The position numbers and the translations under genes were made by a program. The notes beneath the pieces were generated by a model that worked only from the letters and a program-made list of their open reading frames with translations, made no database searches and had not been told where the DNA came from. A DNA stretch of 64,000 bases from Spongospora subterranea f. sp. subterranea (lineage: Eukaryota > Endomyxa: Phytomyxea > Phytomyxea > Plasmodiophorida): assembly GCA_049724395.1 (NCBI GenBank), contig JAUGWO010000228.1, positions 62,001 through 126,000 on the forward strand. Direction: 5' to 3'. This document shows, one piece after another, positions 54,574-64,000 of the stretch. How positions within the stretch are numbered: position 1 is the stretch's first letter; each line of letters opens with the position of its first letter.

Positions 54574-57500
54574 CTACATATCGCGCTTTTCCTTGGATTC
54601 TTTCAATTCAACGATTCGGTTGAAAACGGGGCATTCCAGGACAGAGTCGGAATCGACTATGAAGTAGCCAAGCCGCTCGAACTGGAAGCGGGTGCCTTGG
54701 GCAACACCGCGCAATGATCCATCAACCAGTGCTTTGTCCATGACCACCAATGACTTCTCGTTCAGATCGTCCAGCCATTCGTCGCCCAACGCCGATGGGT
54801 CCATCGACTTGAACAAATAGCTGTACAGTCGAACAACAACCGGCAATGGATTTGGACCAGAAACCCAGTGAATAATACCTAGAGACATCGACCATAAAAA
54901 ATCGTCACGAGACCAAACCTCGGAAAAAAATATGATGAACAGTAATGGAGAGAACGATTCGGATGGTTCAGCACATTGTAGATAACGACACCAAATCGAG
55001 ATAAAAAAGTACCTTTGAGTTTGGTGGTTGAATCCTTGTCCAAAGTGCATTGAAGTTCGACAACGTTGCCGGCCTCGTCAACAACAGCTTTCTGGCATGT
55101 GATGTGATAGGCAAACTTCAAATGTACCTGCATACAAAGTTCAAAAATTGACGCACCGTTACAGCGACATCATGAAGACTGAACAACAAAACTGTAAAAT
55201 CTTGCAGAAATCGTTCGACAACCAAATTTTAGAGAAACGCAACACAGCAAAAGCTCCAGAATCAACAGCACTATATGAACGAACATTTCCAGAGCACAAG
55301 GTTGAAAATCAATACATGCAGTCAATCCGGAATACAGTTTTGCTCAAACCTGTTTGCCAGGAGCCAATCCATAAAAGGAGGGAGAATCATCCATTCGGAA
55401 ATCAGATCGGTCAATGAAGACAGTCTTAGACAATGCCACAGGGCGGGTCCCCATTTCCGATCGTTTCGGATGTATGGGGACATCGACGAATTCAGCGAAA
55501 TCGTCTGGAACATTGGTCAAGGTCATTCGCAGTGGGTCCAGAACGGCCATGGTCCTCGGTGCTTGCTCGTCCTGTTCCTGGCGTATGCAGGCCTCCAACA
55601 ATGACATGGCAATCGTGTTTTCGGAGCGTGTCACGCCAACTCTAGCACAAAACTCGTTGATAGCAGTGGGAGTGTAGCCGCGGCGCCTGAGACCGTTCAC
55701 CGTCAGCATACGAGGATCATCCCATCCATTGACGTAAAGTTGCTCGACTAGCTGCTTTAGCTTACGCTTTGACATGACGTTATAGGTGATGTTGAGACGA
55801 GAATACTCCCAAACCAACGGCCGGTATAAATCAAGCGCCTCTAATAGCCAGTAATACGAATCACGACGCACCTCGAACTCCAGCGTACACAAAGAATGGG
55901 TAATGTGCTCAATCGAATCGACCAGACAGTGGGAGAAATCATACGATGGGTAAATGCACCAGGCATCACCAACGTGAGGGTGCGCTTCATATTTGATACG
56001 ATATGCGACCGGATCCCACATGCACGGGTTTGCATGCGCGATGTCGATTTTCATGCGTAACGTAACCTCGCCTTCTTTGTAACGCCCTTGGCGCATCCAT
56101 TCGAACTTCCGTAAATTTTCTTCGATCGGGGTGTCACGCCAGGGCGATGGAGGCTGGTCCATACGGGCAGCGCGGGCTGCCTTGATTTCGGCCTGAGTCT
56201 GGTGGCACACATACGCTTTGCCGCGGCGGATTAGCTCCATGGCCAACTCGTACAACTCCGGAAAATACTCTGAAGAGTATGTCGTTTCAAAAGGAGAGTG
56301 GCCGAGCCAAGAGACATTCTCGGCGATGGAATCGATGAAAACACGCTTTTCGGCGCTCTGAACATGCAGGTATTAGGCATCAAGTTCCACAGCAAAATTT
56401 CGCATTGCCGAATATACTGTTTGTCAACAGATCGCGAAACAGAAAAAATAATGATCTAATGAAGGACAAATGGTGGTAGATAACAGAGAAACAAGAAAAG
56501 AAACTGGTCCAAACAAAAGTTCAAAAAATCAGTGAGTCAAATCTACAGATTCACGACGGGAATGGGATAAAGAGTATGAGCATGAAATACCGGATTTGTG
56601 TCATCGTAGCGGAGGAATGTTACACCACCCTTGGATTTGGCGAAACCAAACGAGAAGTTCATGGCCTTGGCATGACCGATATGCAAAAAGCCATTGGGTT
56701 CGGGAGGGAAACGCGTGCGAATACGGCCACCAGTTACGGTATTGTGCATCGCCGTCAGCTCGGGCGTGTTGACAGCTGAATCCAAAGCGCGTCCAATGTA
56801 CTGTTTCTCGATTTCGGCCATTGTCATTATTGGCGCCGACATCGGGTTAGGTTCTGCTTCATTGACCTCCTTGGGCACTTTAGGTTTTTTCGTCCGAATG
56901 GAATCTGATCCCAACCAGAAATATATTTAAACATGTGTTCGAAAAGGGATATGAACATCAATGATTCCAAATAGGAGTATTTTCCAAGGGAAACTGAAAC
57001 TCGTTTTTGACATATTCATTGATATCGCAACACAAATGCATACCAAGACACTGAATTTCGAGAGCGCAAAAACAAAGAAGAGGTAAATCAACACTGTGAT
57101 CAGAATGTTAAATCTTTTCTGACCCTTTTCGGTTTTCGGGCCAAGCAAGGCAAGAATCTGGGCATCTAATTCGGTCTTCAAGACGGCAGCATCACAGAAA
57201 GGAAGCTGAACGCGAATCTTTCCAAGCAACGGACCGAAAGCGAAGAAATACCTACGAATAAGAAAGTGCTGACGTCAGAAGTGCAACAAACCCCTCCAAC
57301 GTACAGTAATGGCTGACCTTTTGACCTTAATCTCTTCAACGCAAGAGCTGAGCGCACCTGCAACTACAGACGAGATATGTTCTGGCGATATGACGACACC
57401 AACACCGCATTGCTGCTCAAATCTGGACACATCAAATTTCTCTACGCCGCTGGTCAGGTATTCGATGGCGGCGGCAACCTGTGCCTGGCTGCTGATGCGC

Positions 57501-57966
57501 CTGACCAAGCAACAATTAGTCATTTTGATGTGATTGAAGTTTTAGACAGATAAATAATGTAAGTACACCTCACGGTGAGAAAAGAGCTGACAAAAGAGTA
57601 CTGTCGATTGATGTTTAACATGTGAAGATGGAAAAAATAGAAAAAGCTTTTTAGATTTTGTGCAGATCATTTTACCCATCGGCGATGTAGGCCAAGAGTG
57701 TGGGCCGATTGGCGTCGACAAATGGAGTCGATTTCAGTCCGGACGCCACCGAGACGAGTAGTTTTCCTACCGATTCGGAACAGCCTCGTTCCAAACCCGC
57801 CTGTCATCGTGTGAAAGATTAGAAGTCCGCTGAACGGTCATGGTAGGCAGGTTACCTCGTGTACCACGTGCTCGAGTTGCTGGGCATCGGCCGTGTTCAG
57901 CTGAGAAATGAACTTGGGGTTGAGGCCAATGGCCATGAGGATAGGGCTACCGTGTCCGGCGGTCAT
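54574..57966 (-). CDS. QARS1: Cytoplasmic glutaminyl-tRNA synthetase, multi-exon
   Basis: The start is the ATG at 57966, whose exon ([20 protein letters not shown]) fits the eukaryotic N-terminal appended domain. Further exons carry [40 protein letters not shown] and [11 protein letters not shown]. The catalytic part begins with [20 protein letters not shown] (class I HIGH motif, ~56680-56740) and YDDTNP. In the long exon below 56370 come [47 protein letters not shown] (KMSKS equivalent) and [20 protein letters not shown]. The anticodon-binding beta barrels follow ([44 protein letters not shown]), stop at 54574. It charges tRNA-Gln with glutamine. Introns have GT..AG ends. Seven or so exons are inferred. 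All catalytic motifs are intact. Assignment is firm. Confidence 0.95.
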
Positions 57967-59200
57967 GATGTTAGTAGGACTTGGTCAAATCCAGGCGAAA
58001 ATCGAATGGGACCACAGTCTACGGAGTCGGAGTTTGTTGTATGGATGGGCGATCTGACAGTACTGTACACAGCACATGACCGCGCTACGCCACGTACAGT
58101 CGTACACCCAACACATTGACTATTATTAGATTTGGCCATGACGGTATACCTGTCTGATGTTGGAGGGCCAATCAGACCGAACGTCTACCCGTCCCGTATA
58201 TCGTTCGCCCTTGTACACCAATATAGGTATTGCCACGACACGATGTTGGTGTCAGTATACCATTCTCAAGAGAGGGGTATGCGCTGAATGAACTAGATCT
58301 CCTTCTGTACTGATTAGAGCTCCCTTTATCACCGATTGGGTATCAACAGTCCAGAACAACCCGCAATCATATGTGAGGATTGCTGGGCGTGCCACTATTA
58401 GATTTCACATCTTCTGCTGATCTCCCATGTACATCCAAAAAGCAGAGGAATAGCTAGATTAGTTGAACAATTATGGAATTTCGGGAGAATACCTAGAGTT
58501 GAAATGCTGTTGCCGTGCACCAGACTAATGTATGATTTTGGTCCCGTTACCATTTCAATACAAATGTTGACCAACTTATATCTTAAGTATTCGAAAAACA
58601 ATGAAAAACGGAGCAATTAACGACTGGAGTATCAGGAAATGTTCCACATTATCCGCATGGACTTTTTTTGTGACCAATCATCAGAACCTATATGATCGTG
58701 CTACTTGAAAATTTCAGGATTAGTCCGATTTCGAACTGTTTCAAGTGGCAAGAAATGAATCCACACGTATTTCTAGGGTAGAATCACTATCGACTGAAAA
58801 CGTCAAAAAAATTGACCATCCAATCAATGAAGGTACTGGATGGGGTTTAAATGCCAAAATAATTGCGAAACTTGCGACCAATGACCTGAATTGGACCTTT
58901 GCACCGATTGGCACTTCACTATGCTCGAGTTTGTGGACAATTGAGTTCTGCCAATCGTGATCAGCGATGTCAGGGTGCCATTAGTGATGACTGCATCAGG
59001 ATGGCAATAACAGAGTATGAAAGGCTGAATTACAATTTTTGACGAGAACCTTAGGGAAAAAGGTGATGTGAACAACCCCATCCTCTTCCTGCCACAGTTA
59101 AACCCGGGTTCCAATTATAGTTTCGCTGTTGGCGGTACAATATTTTGAGAAAGTCAACGATAAACTGGGGGATCCTGTATTGAAAACACTGTCCACATGT
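57967..59200. other. Intergenic between GlnRS and the glycosidase-like gene
   Basis: The first ~150 bases presumably hold the GlnRS promoter. A minus-strand frame at 58398-58616 and frames near 58745-59114 have no motif. Nothing else recognised. Confidence 0.35.
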
Positions 59201-60454
59201 CTAATCGGGTTTGAAATCGTCGGATCGATCGGGTTCGCGTTTGAACAGTTCCGGGTATTTACTGGCAATGAACATTAACGCGCTCATATCGGTATCACAA
59301 GCAAATATTCGTTCTTCCCAAAAAGCGTAAGCTCGGTCAATGTACGATTTCCATTGTTCCAAGGCTTTATCATCGAAGACGCACTGCATACCTAAAATTA
59401 GACCCATTTCTCGGAACATGAGCCGCGATTTAGGTTCTTTGATCGCTTCTAATTGTTCGACGACCTTTCCCAATACTGCCAAACACTTGTCCATCAAAAT
59501 CCCGGCCCATTTCTGTTTGGGAAACCAGGAGCAGCACCAGAGAGATATTCCGATATCGAGCACATCTTTGCTGGTGAAGGTTTCACACTTGCGTAGCGCC
59601 ATCTCCTCCATATCAGCAATCTCGCTCTGAATCCCAACCAGAGCAGATCAATTCCATCAGATTTCCCGGCGAGCAGAGGACACCTTACCTGGAGGATATC
59701 CGGTTCCGAATGCGCTTCATTCAGCACCTGATACACAACCAGACCAATAACGGCATCTATATCGCCTTCGAACAATCGCAACGGATCTTTCTCGATGGTC
59801 AGCTTGAAAAACATCTTTTTTCCGAACCTGTTGTCTTTGAAGACAAAATGAGGATGAACCGCTTTGGCGAGCTGAATTGCCATGGCATTGTAAGTGTCGA
59901 CCCCTCGGGCTCGCGACATTCGGTTCAGAGCGAACATCCACATGGCGCTATAGTGAAACAACTGCCCATCATCATTTTCATGTTCGGCGCCGATCCGCAA
60001 TCCCCCTAGTAATGGATTCTGTTCGGTTGAGCGGCCAAGTCGGCGGTAGGAATAACGATAGCACCCTAGCACGTTGTGAACTTCGGCAATAAGGGCATCG
60101 GCCTGTTTCAGGAACATCTCGTGGCCCTTCGATAAATAGTGAAGGGTGATGTAGCCGCACACTCCAAACGAATCCGCCCATAGATCGCGTTGCCGATGGC
60201 GGGCGAACGGGCGTGGGTACCACCCTGGGCCAGTATATGGCCCATAAACGCTGTCCATGATTTGCTGGGCGTCGTACAACCTCATTTTGGCCGAATGCAT
60301 CTTGAACCAGAGCAGATCTGGCAGGATAATATGTGAGGTTTCGGACGTTGCGCAAATGCGATTGGTCTCTAATTGCGCTGATTACTTCACCGGTTTGAGA
60401 AAACACCCGAACGACCAGGAACAATAATTGCGAAAAATACATCACTGTGAACAT
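59201..60454 (-). CDS. Six-hairpin glycosidase-like protein with signal peptide
   Basis: The ATG at 60454 starts MFTVMYFSQLLFLVVRVFSQ, a likely signal peptide. Within the next ~130 bases the frame must shift (short intron or indel) into LPDLLWFKMHSAKMRLYDAQ. From there the body reads PFARHRQRDLWADSFGVCGY, EVHNVLGCYR, LLGGLRIGAEHENDDGQLFH (histidine and acid-rich core) and MWMFALNRMSRA. A clean 62-base intron (about 59630-59690, GTAAGG...TTCAG) precedes the last exon, with KCETFTSKDVLDIGISLWCC and the stop at 59201. The RHRQRDLWADxFGV...GGLRIG...DGQxFHY pattern is that of conserved alpha/alpha six-hairpin proteins best known to me from bacteria, thought to act on sugars. The substrate is unknown. 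Divergent from the membrane-protein gene at 60727, sharing a 272-bp promoter region. Confidence 0.65.
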
Positions 60455-60726
60455 TGTTTAACCAACACACTCGATAACTTGGTCGAATCCGATAAGAATT
60501 GTTGCCATCGTTTTACTGAACATGAAACTTATATCGGTCCCGATATCAATAAGTTTAACCAGGTGATTTGGTCCATGTTTACGCCAAAGCATGGCTCTAG
60601 ATGAATGGTTCGGAGATGGCCGATGGCGCATCGAATTATGTCGAGCGCCCTTAAATGTTGTCAATGTGTAGCCCATGAGTCAAACTGCCAACATAACAAT
60701 TTCATTTAGAATCTGAACAAGTCGAC
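60455..60726. promoter_or_regulatory. Bidirectional promoter region, 272 bp
   Basis: Lies between two divergent starts (60454 minus, 60727 plus). A minus-strand frame at 60458-60676 is open but has no motif and could be an upstream exon of the glycosidase-like gene. Otherwise regulatory by position only. Confidence 0.4.
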
Positions 60727-61494
60727 ATGTTGCTGATCGTGGTTGTTCTACTGGTTTTTGTGCCAGATTTAACTGGAGCCGCACGTTCATACGCCATCTC
60801 CGTCTCTCCCACAGTCTCGGCTGGCGATCATTGGGTCCTGGGCGTTCGCCGACACGATTTCAAGATTGATGCGGTCACTGTCAAGGGCGACGTTGTGAAA
60901 TCCGGATCATTGTGGCCGACGTTTTCTGTCGATTTGATAGCCGATAAATGGTGTGAGCAGTTTATCGGCCAGGACAAAATCATCGACTATACAGCTCCGG
61001 TCACTCCCATTAGTTCCGGCACACTTGGTGGTCTTCGCCATCGCAACCTCACTCTGTCATCGGCAAAGAATATTGATTTGAACCACGACCTTTGTCTGGT
61101 TGTCGGCAATGGCCAGCCCAAGTTACCATTTGCCCAGCCAGCAAAGTTCAACATCATCGTCGAATACCAGGCAGCGGACACCGACTACATCAACGACCAT
61201 CTCGGGTACGGATTCGTGGCGTCTCAGTTCTTGTGGCTGTTGGCCATCATACTGGCCCGGCGATCAAAGAATCACCGGTCAACATCCCAGCCAGACAAGC
61301 ATGCGTTACCGGCGGATATCGTTACATCATCTGCCAAGGATCAACAGACGATTGTGACTGAGGGTTCGATTGAAAAGCTGCAGGTGCCCGAGGAAATTGA
61401 ACAGGTGGACAGCGATATGGACAACATTGACGAGTATTTTCTGATCCAGGACCATGACCAGGCTAGCCGAAAGACTGCACAAACCAAACACTAA
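60727..61494 (+). CDS. Type I membrane protein, 255 residues, unknown family
   Basis: The ATG at 60727 gives MLLIVVVLLVFVPDLTGAAR, a signal peptide. Residues ~22-165 are a luminal or extracellular beta-rich domain (SYAISVSPTVSAGDHWVLGV; VKSGSLWPTFSVDLIADKWC) with two Cys and a possible N-glycosylation site (HRNLTLSS). A single transmembrane segment follows at ~168-180 (VASQFLWLLAIILARR), then a basic stop-transfer (RRSKNHR) and an acidic cytoplasmic tail (EEIEQVDSDMDNIDEYFLIQ). One exon, uninterrupted. I recognise no family. The layout fits a sorting receptor, adhesion protein or a small ER/Golgi protein, without evidence to choose. A possible AATAAA-type signal (CCAATAAACG) follows about 45 bases after the stop. 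Confidence 0.7.
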   Translation: MLLIVVVLLVFVPDLTGAARSYAISVSPTVSAGDHWVLGVRRHDFKIDAVTVKGDVVKSGSLWPTFSVDLIADKWCEQFIGQDKIIDYTAPVTPISSGTLGGLRHRNLTLSSAKNIDLNHDLCLVVGNGQPKLPFAQPAKFNIIVEYQAADTDYINDHLGYGFVASQFLWLLAIILARRSKNHRSTSQPDKHALPADIVTSSAKDQQTIVTEGSIEKLQVPEEIEQVDSDMDNIDEYFLIQDHDQASRKTAQTKH

Positions 61495-62846
61495 CCAGTG
61501 TGATTACAGTTAAATAACTCACATTTGACTACTCCAATAAACGTCAGTTTTTAGCATTAACATTGGCATTTATGAAAAAAAAAGAAACAGCATCCACATT
61601 ATGTATATACAAAGGCGTCAATGTGGCCTATATATCTGAACAGTACTGCAGAATGCTCTACTAAAAATGGGCCAGATAGTTTAAGCCCGTATTGACAAAA
61701 GTTCCAGGTATGGAAATATGGACGACGACTGAGATCTTCTTCAGGAAGAATTTAGAAAGGGATTTATGGTACATGTTATAGATATACTATCTCTGTATTA
61801 CCGTCTTGAAGGTTTCAGAGTAAATGGCACAGATAAGGTTTATAATACACAGATATCAAGAAATTGACATTGATATGATCAATATTTCAAGACAGGAGGA
61901 CTTTGTTATGAATGATGTGAAGATAAGGGTTTGTAATCCGTTATGACCTGATTATTTTCAAAAGCATCTGTGTTTCGAGACCTTACTATTAAACTGTCAT
62001 GACAGTATCATTTTTTTACCACAAAAATCACTCAACGATGGTTTGACATTTTATTGAGGTCTCGGTAAGAAAAATGTTTGTTAGCGAAGAACGCCAATCC
62101 TGGCCTGCCTGCGGGTCGTGGTTATTGACGAAGACTTCGAGAAGCTTGATGTTCTTCAGGAAATGTTCTCTGATGCGGCAATGTTCTTTGCCAATTTCCT
62201 GTGTCAAGTCAACTATTTCCAATGCCGACTACTGGTCTGACAGGTGTTTTTTCAATGTCGTTTCTCAGTGCTATGGGCATGGCAAATTCTGATAATGTTT
62301 TGAGAGACAATCATAGTAGCGGTTTGAGACACGTGCGTCTCTGGAGACTACGTATTCCCCCTGACAAGATCACGGTAAAACATTGAGACCTGCTGCATGG
62401 CCGATATTAGGTCTCTGCGCCTGATCAAATGTTTGACCGTGATCATGTCCGGACATCGTCTCCATCTCAGCAGATTTGCCACCTGCTGCGATGGAGATAC
62501 CAACCACCGAGGTAAATCTCTGCCTGGAACTTAATCAGGTAATTTTGTGAATAACTCTGGGCGGGGATTCCCCCCACAGATGATGGCGACATCACTTTCT
62601 CGATCGCGCGTCGTCATTTAACGAACCTGTGACGCGGGAAAGTGCTTATCGTTGGTTTACTCACCTGGTATGGTATGATATACAAAGGTTCGCGGATTCC
62701 ACTCCCATGTTTTCCCTCCGCCTGTCCGCTACAAGGGTAGCTTGGGTATCCAATGAAAGAACCTATTAGACCAGCATTACTCACCTGGAATTTGTGCTAT
62801 ATTTGTGCCCGCTATATCGCGTTGACAAACGCATGGATCTGGTGAT
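61495..62846. other. Intergenic, possible small exon at 62028-62222 (-)
   Basis: A minus-strand frame at 62028-62222 has exon-like codon use (EIVDLTQEIGKEHCRIREHF; VNNHDPQAGQDW) and may be the last exon of an unrecognised gene. No domain, and no convincing partner exon was found. The rest is non-coding as far as I can see. Confidence 0.3.
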
Positions 62847-63032
62847 TTCTTCGTCCTCGGACTTGACGACTGTTGTTGGTGTCTTTTTTCCCAGGTCCCG
62901 TCAACATCGTACGGGTTATTACGGCCATTCAACAGGTCTCAATGTTGTCCAGAAACTTGTTACATACCGTACCACGTTGACGGGACGTTTCAAAAAATGA
63001 CACCAACGTCGTGAAGTCGGAAGACGAAGAAG
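62847..63032. repeat. Imperfect hairpin, ~67-bp arms, 52-bp loop
   Basis: 62847-62914 pairs with 62967-63032. Matching blocks include TTCTTCGTC with GACGAAGAA, TTGGTGTC with GACACCAA, and GTCCCGTCAAC with GTTGACGGGAC, with several mismatches and small bulges. It may be a decayed fold-back element or a small-RNA precursor shape. Confidence 0.8.
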
Positions 63033-64000
63033 AGAACAGGCCATCTGTAGTGATCCCGTTGAGAGCGTCTACAATTTTGGTCTTCCTCATTGGAGAGCGT
63101 GGAGAACGGCGAAGACCACCAATGGCAGGAACTTGTCTAAACTCATTCCAATCACCCAGATCCGCTCAAACAGAATCAAATTTACTGGATTCATTGTTTG
63201 CCACGTTAAGTCTCGCAGAGGATAAAATCAAAACAGTGACCATAATGTCGTGGGGATTGCTCAAGGAATATCTCCATCCTGTGATTAAAGGAATACTGCA
63301 TGACGGTAGCCGATATTGATGGATTGGAATTGCGAAAAAGACAAATGTGCTCCATCAACGAATATATCCATGTTCAGGAAGTCATATCGTATGTCAGATA
63401 TGGTTCATTATGGATCTGGACTTCTCAAGTAATTACCCAGCAAAATCTAAGCAAGTATACCAGAATAACACAGGTTTTTCCCCCCTTTCGCACCAGTTGT
63501 TGGTACTCTGCCCTCAACGTTTTGTCGCCAAATCTGTCACATTCCACGCCATCACATCCCTCAACTTAATCAACAAGTACTCTAATCGGTCGTTAACTTG
63601 GTCATCATCAATTATAAGGTTTCCCTAACTTAGAATGTTGGACAGCTGTCGCCATTATTGTGATATGTACTTAATGTTAGTTGCCCAACAGCACCAACGA
63701 TGCATTGCTAGTTGGCAATAACATATATATTTTCTGACAAAAACGAAGTTCGTACAGAAATCGTGGACCTCTCCAACAAAGTTTTGTTTTTGCCAAATTG
63801 TGTACTCGTTTTGTCAATGACATGTGTTTAAGGTCTTTTTATGCCAACGAATGAACAGAGTCACGAGCCCTTATGTTTTCTCAGCCGATAATTCACCGTT
63901 AACGCTTGACCGATCATTGAAAAAGAATGGTTTTCCATATTAAAGGGGGTCCTCATCGACTCAAACAAGTTTTGCTACGCGACAAACCCTTTTACATCTT
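63033..64000. other. Right end of window, nothing recognised
   Basis: Open frames at 63011-63319 and 63300-63628 overlap and have no motifs. They may be chance frames. Confidence 0.3.

Noticed and set aside
1-64000. tRNA, rRNA and CRISPR arrays
   Set aside because: I looked for a tRNA B-box (GGTTCGANTCC type) with a partner A-box, for rRNA core sequences and for evenly spaced direct repeats with unique spacers. I found none. The only regular repeats are protein-coding or minisatellite. A covariance-model search could still find a tRNA I missed.

Overview
This window is eukaryotic nuclear DNA. Genes are broken by GT..AG introns of roughly 50-180 bases, and there is no operon structure. A BBSome subunit (BBS9/PTHB1) and a CEP162-like coiled-coil gene sit next to each other, so the organism builds, or descends from one that built, a cilium or flagellum. 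The transposons (chromodomain Ty3/gypsy, oomycete/chytrid-type Ty3, Copia, mariner, Mutator-like, pogo-like DDE) and the short introns suggest a zoosporic microbial eukaryote such as a chytrid-like fungus or an oomycete-like protist. I cannot fix the species from sequence reading alone.

Left half (1-36.9 kb): a transposon graveyard holding a few intact-looking genes for secreted proteins. Broken Ty3/gypsy pol pieces lie at 1-1.2, 2.0-2.5, 3.0-5.9, 16.8-18.1, 29.05-32.2 (split by a younger Mutator-like element) and 35.9-36.9 kb. A mariner lies at 23.2-25.1 kb, a Copia pol fragment at 25.2-26.4 kb and a DDE transposase relic at 27.3-28.6 kb. Among them are five genes with N-terminal signal sequences and no recognisable enzyme domain: two paralogs sharing a helical domain of about 200 residues (8.5-10.4 and 15.3-16.3 kb), a 258-residue protein (12.8-13.6 kb), a 1259-residue protein with 213-bp and 441-bp in-frame repeats (18.95-22.7 kb) and a protein with 474-bp in-frame repeats (32.9-34.7 kb). 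This resembles an effector-like, repeat-rich compartment.

Right half (37-61.5 kb): gene-dense. In order: an ILEI (FAM3-like) plus ankyrin protein (-), a CEP162-like coiled-coil gene (+), BBS9 (+), the oligosaccharyltransferase catalytic subunit STT3 (-), glutaminyl-tRNA synthetase (-), a six-hairpin glycosidase-like secreted protein (-) and a type I membrane protein (+). CEP162-like and BBS9 would act at the base and in the trafficking machinery of the cilium. STT3 serves N-glycosylation in the ER and GlnRS serves translation. The last 2.5 kb contain no gene I can support.

Structural highlights: a Mutator-like element with 103-bp inverted termini and a perfect 9-bp target duplication inside a Ty3 integrase zinc knuckle; a Ty3 insertion whose empty site survives in a second copy of the host repeat; a 64-bp-arm palindrome in gag-like sequence; and a 125-bp inverted duplication around a 23-bp minisatellite between STT3 and GlnRS.
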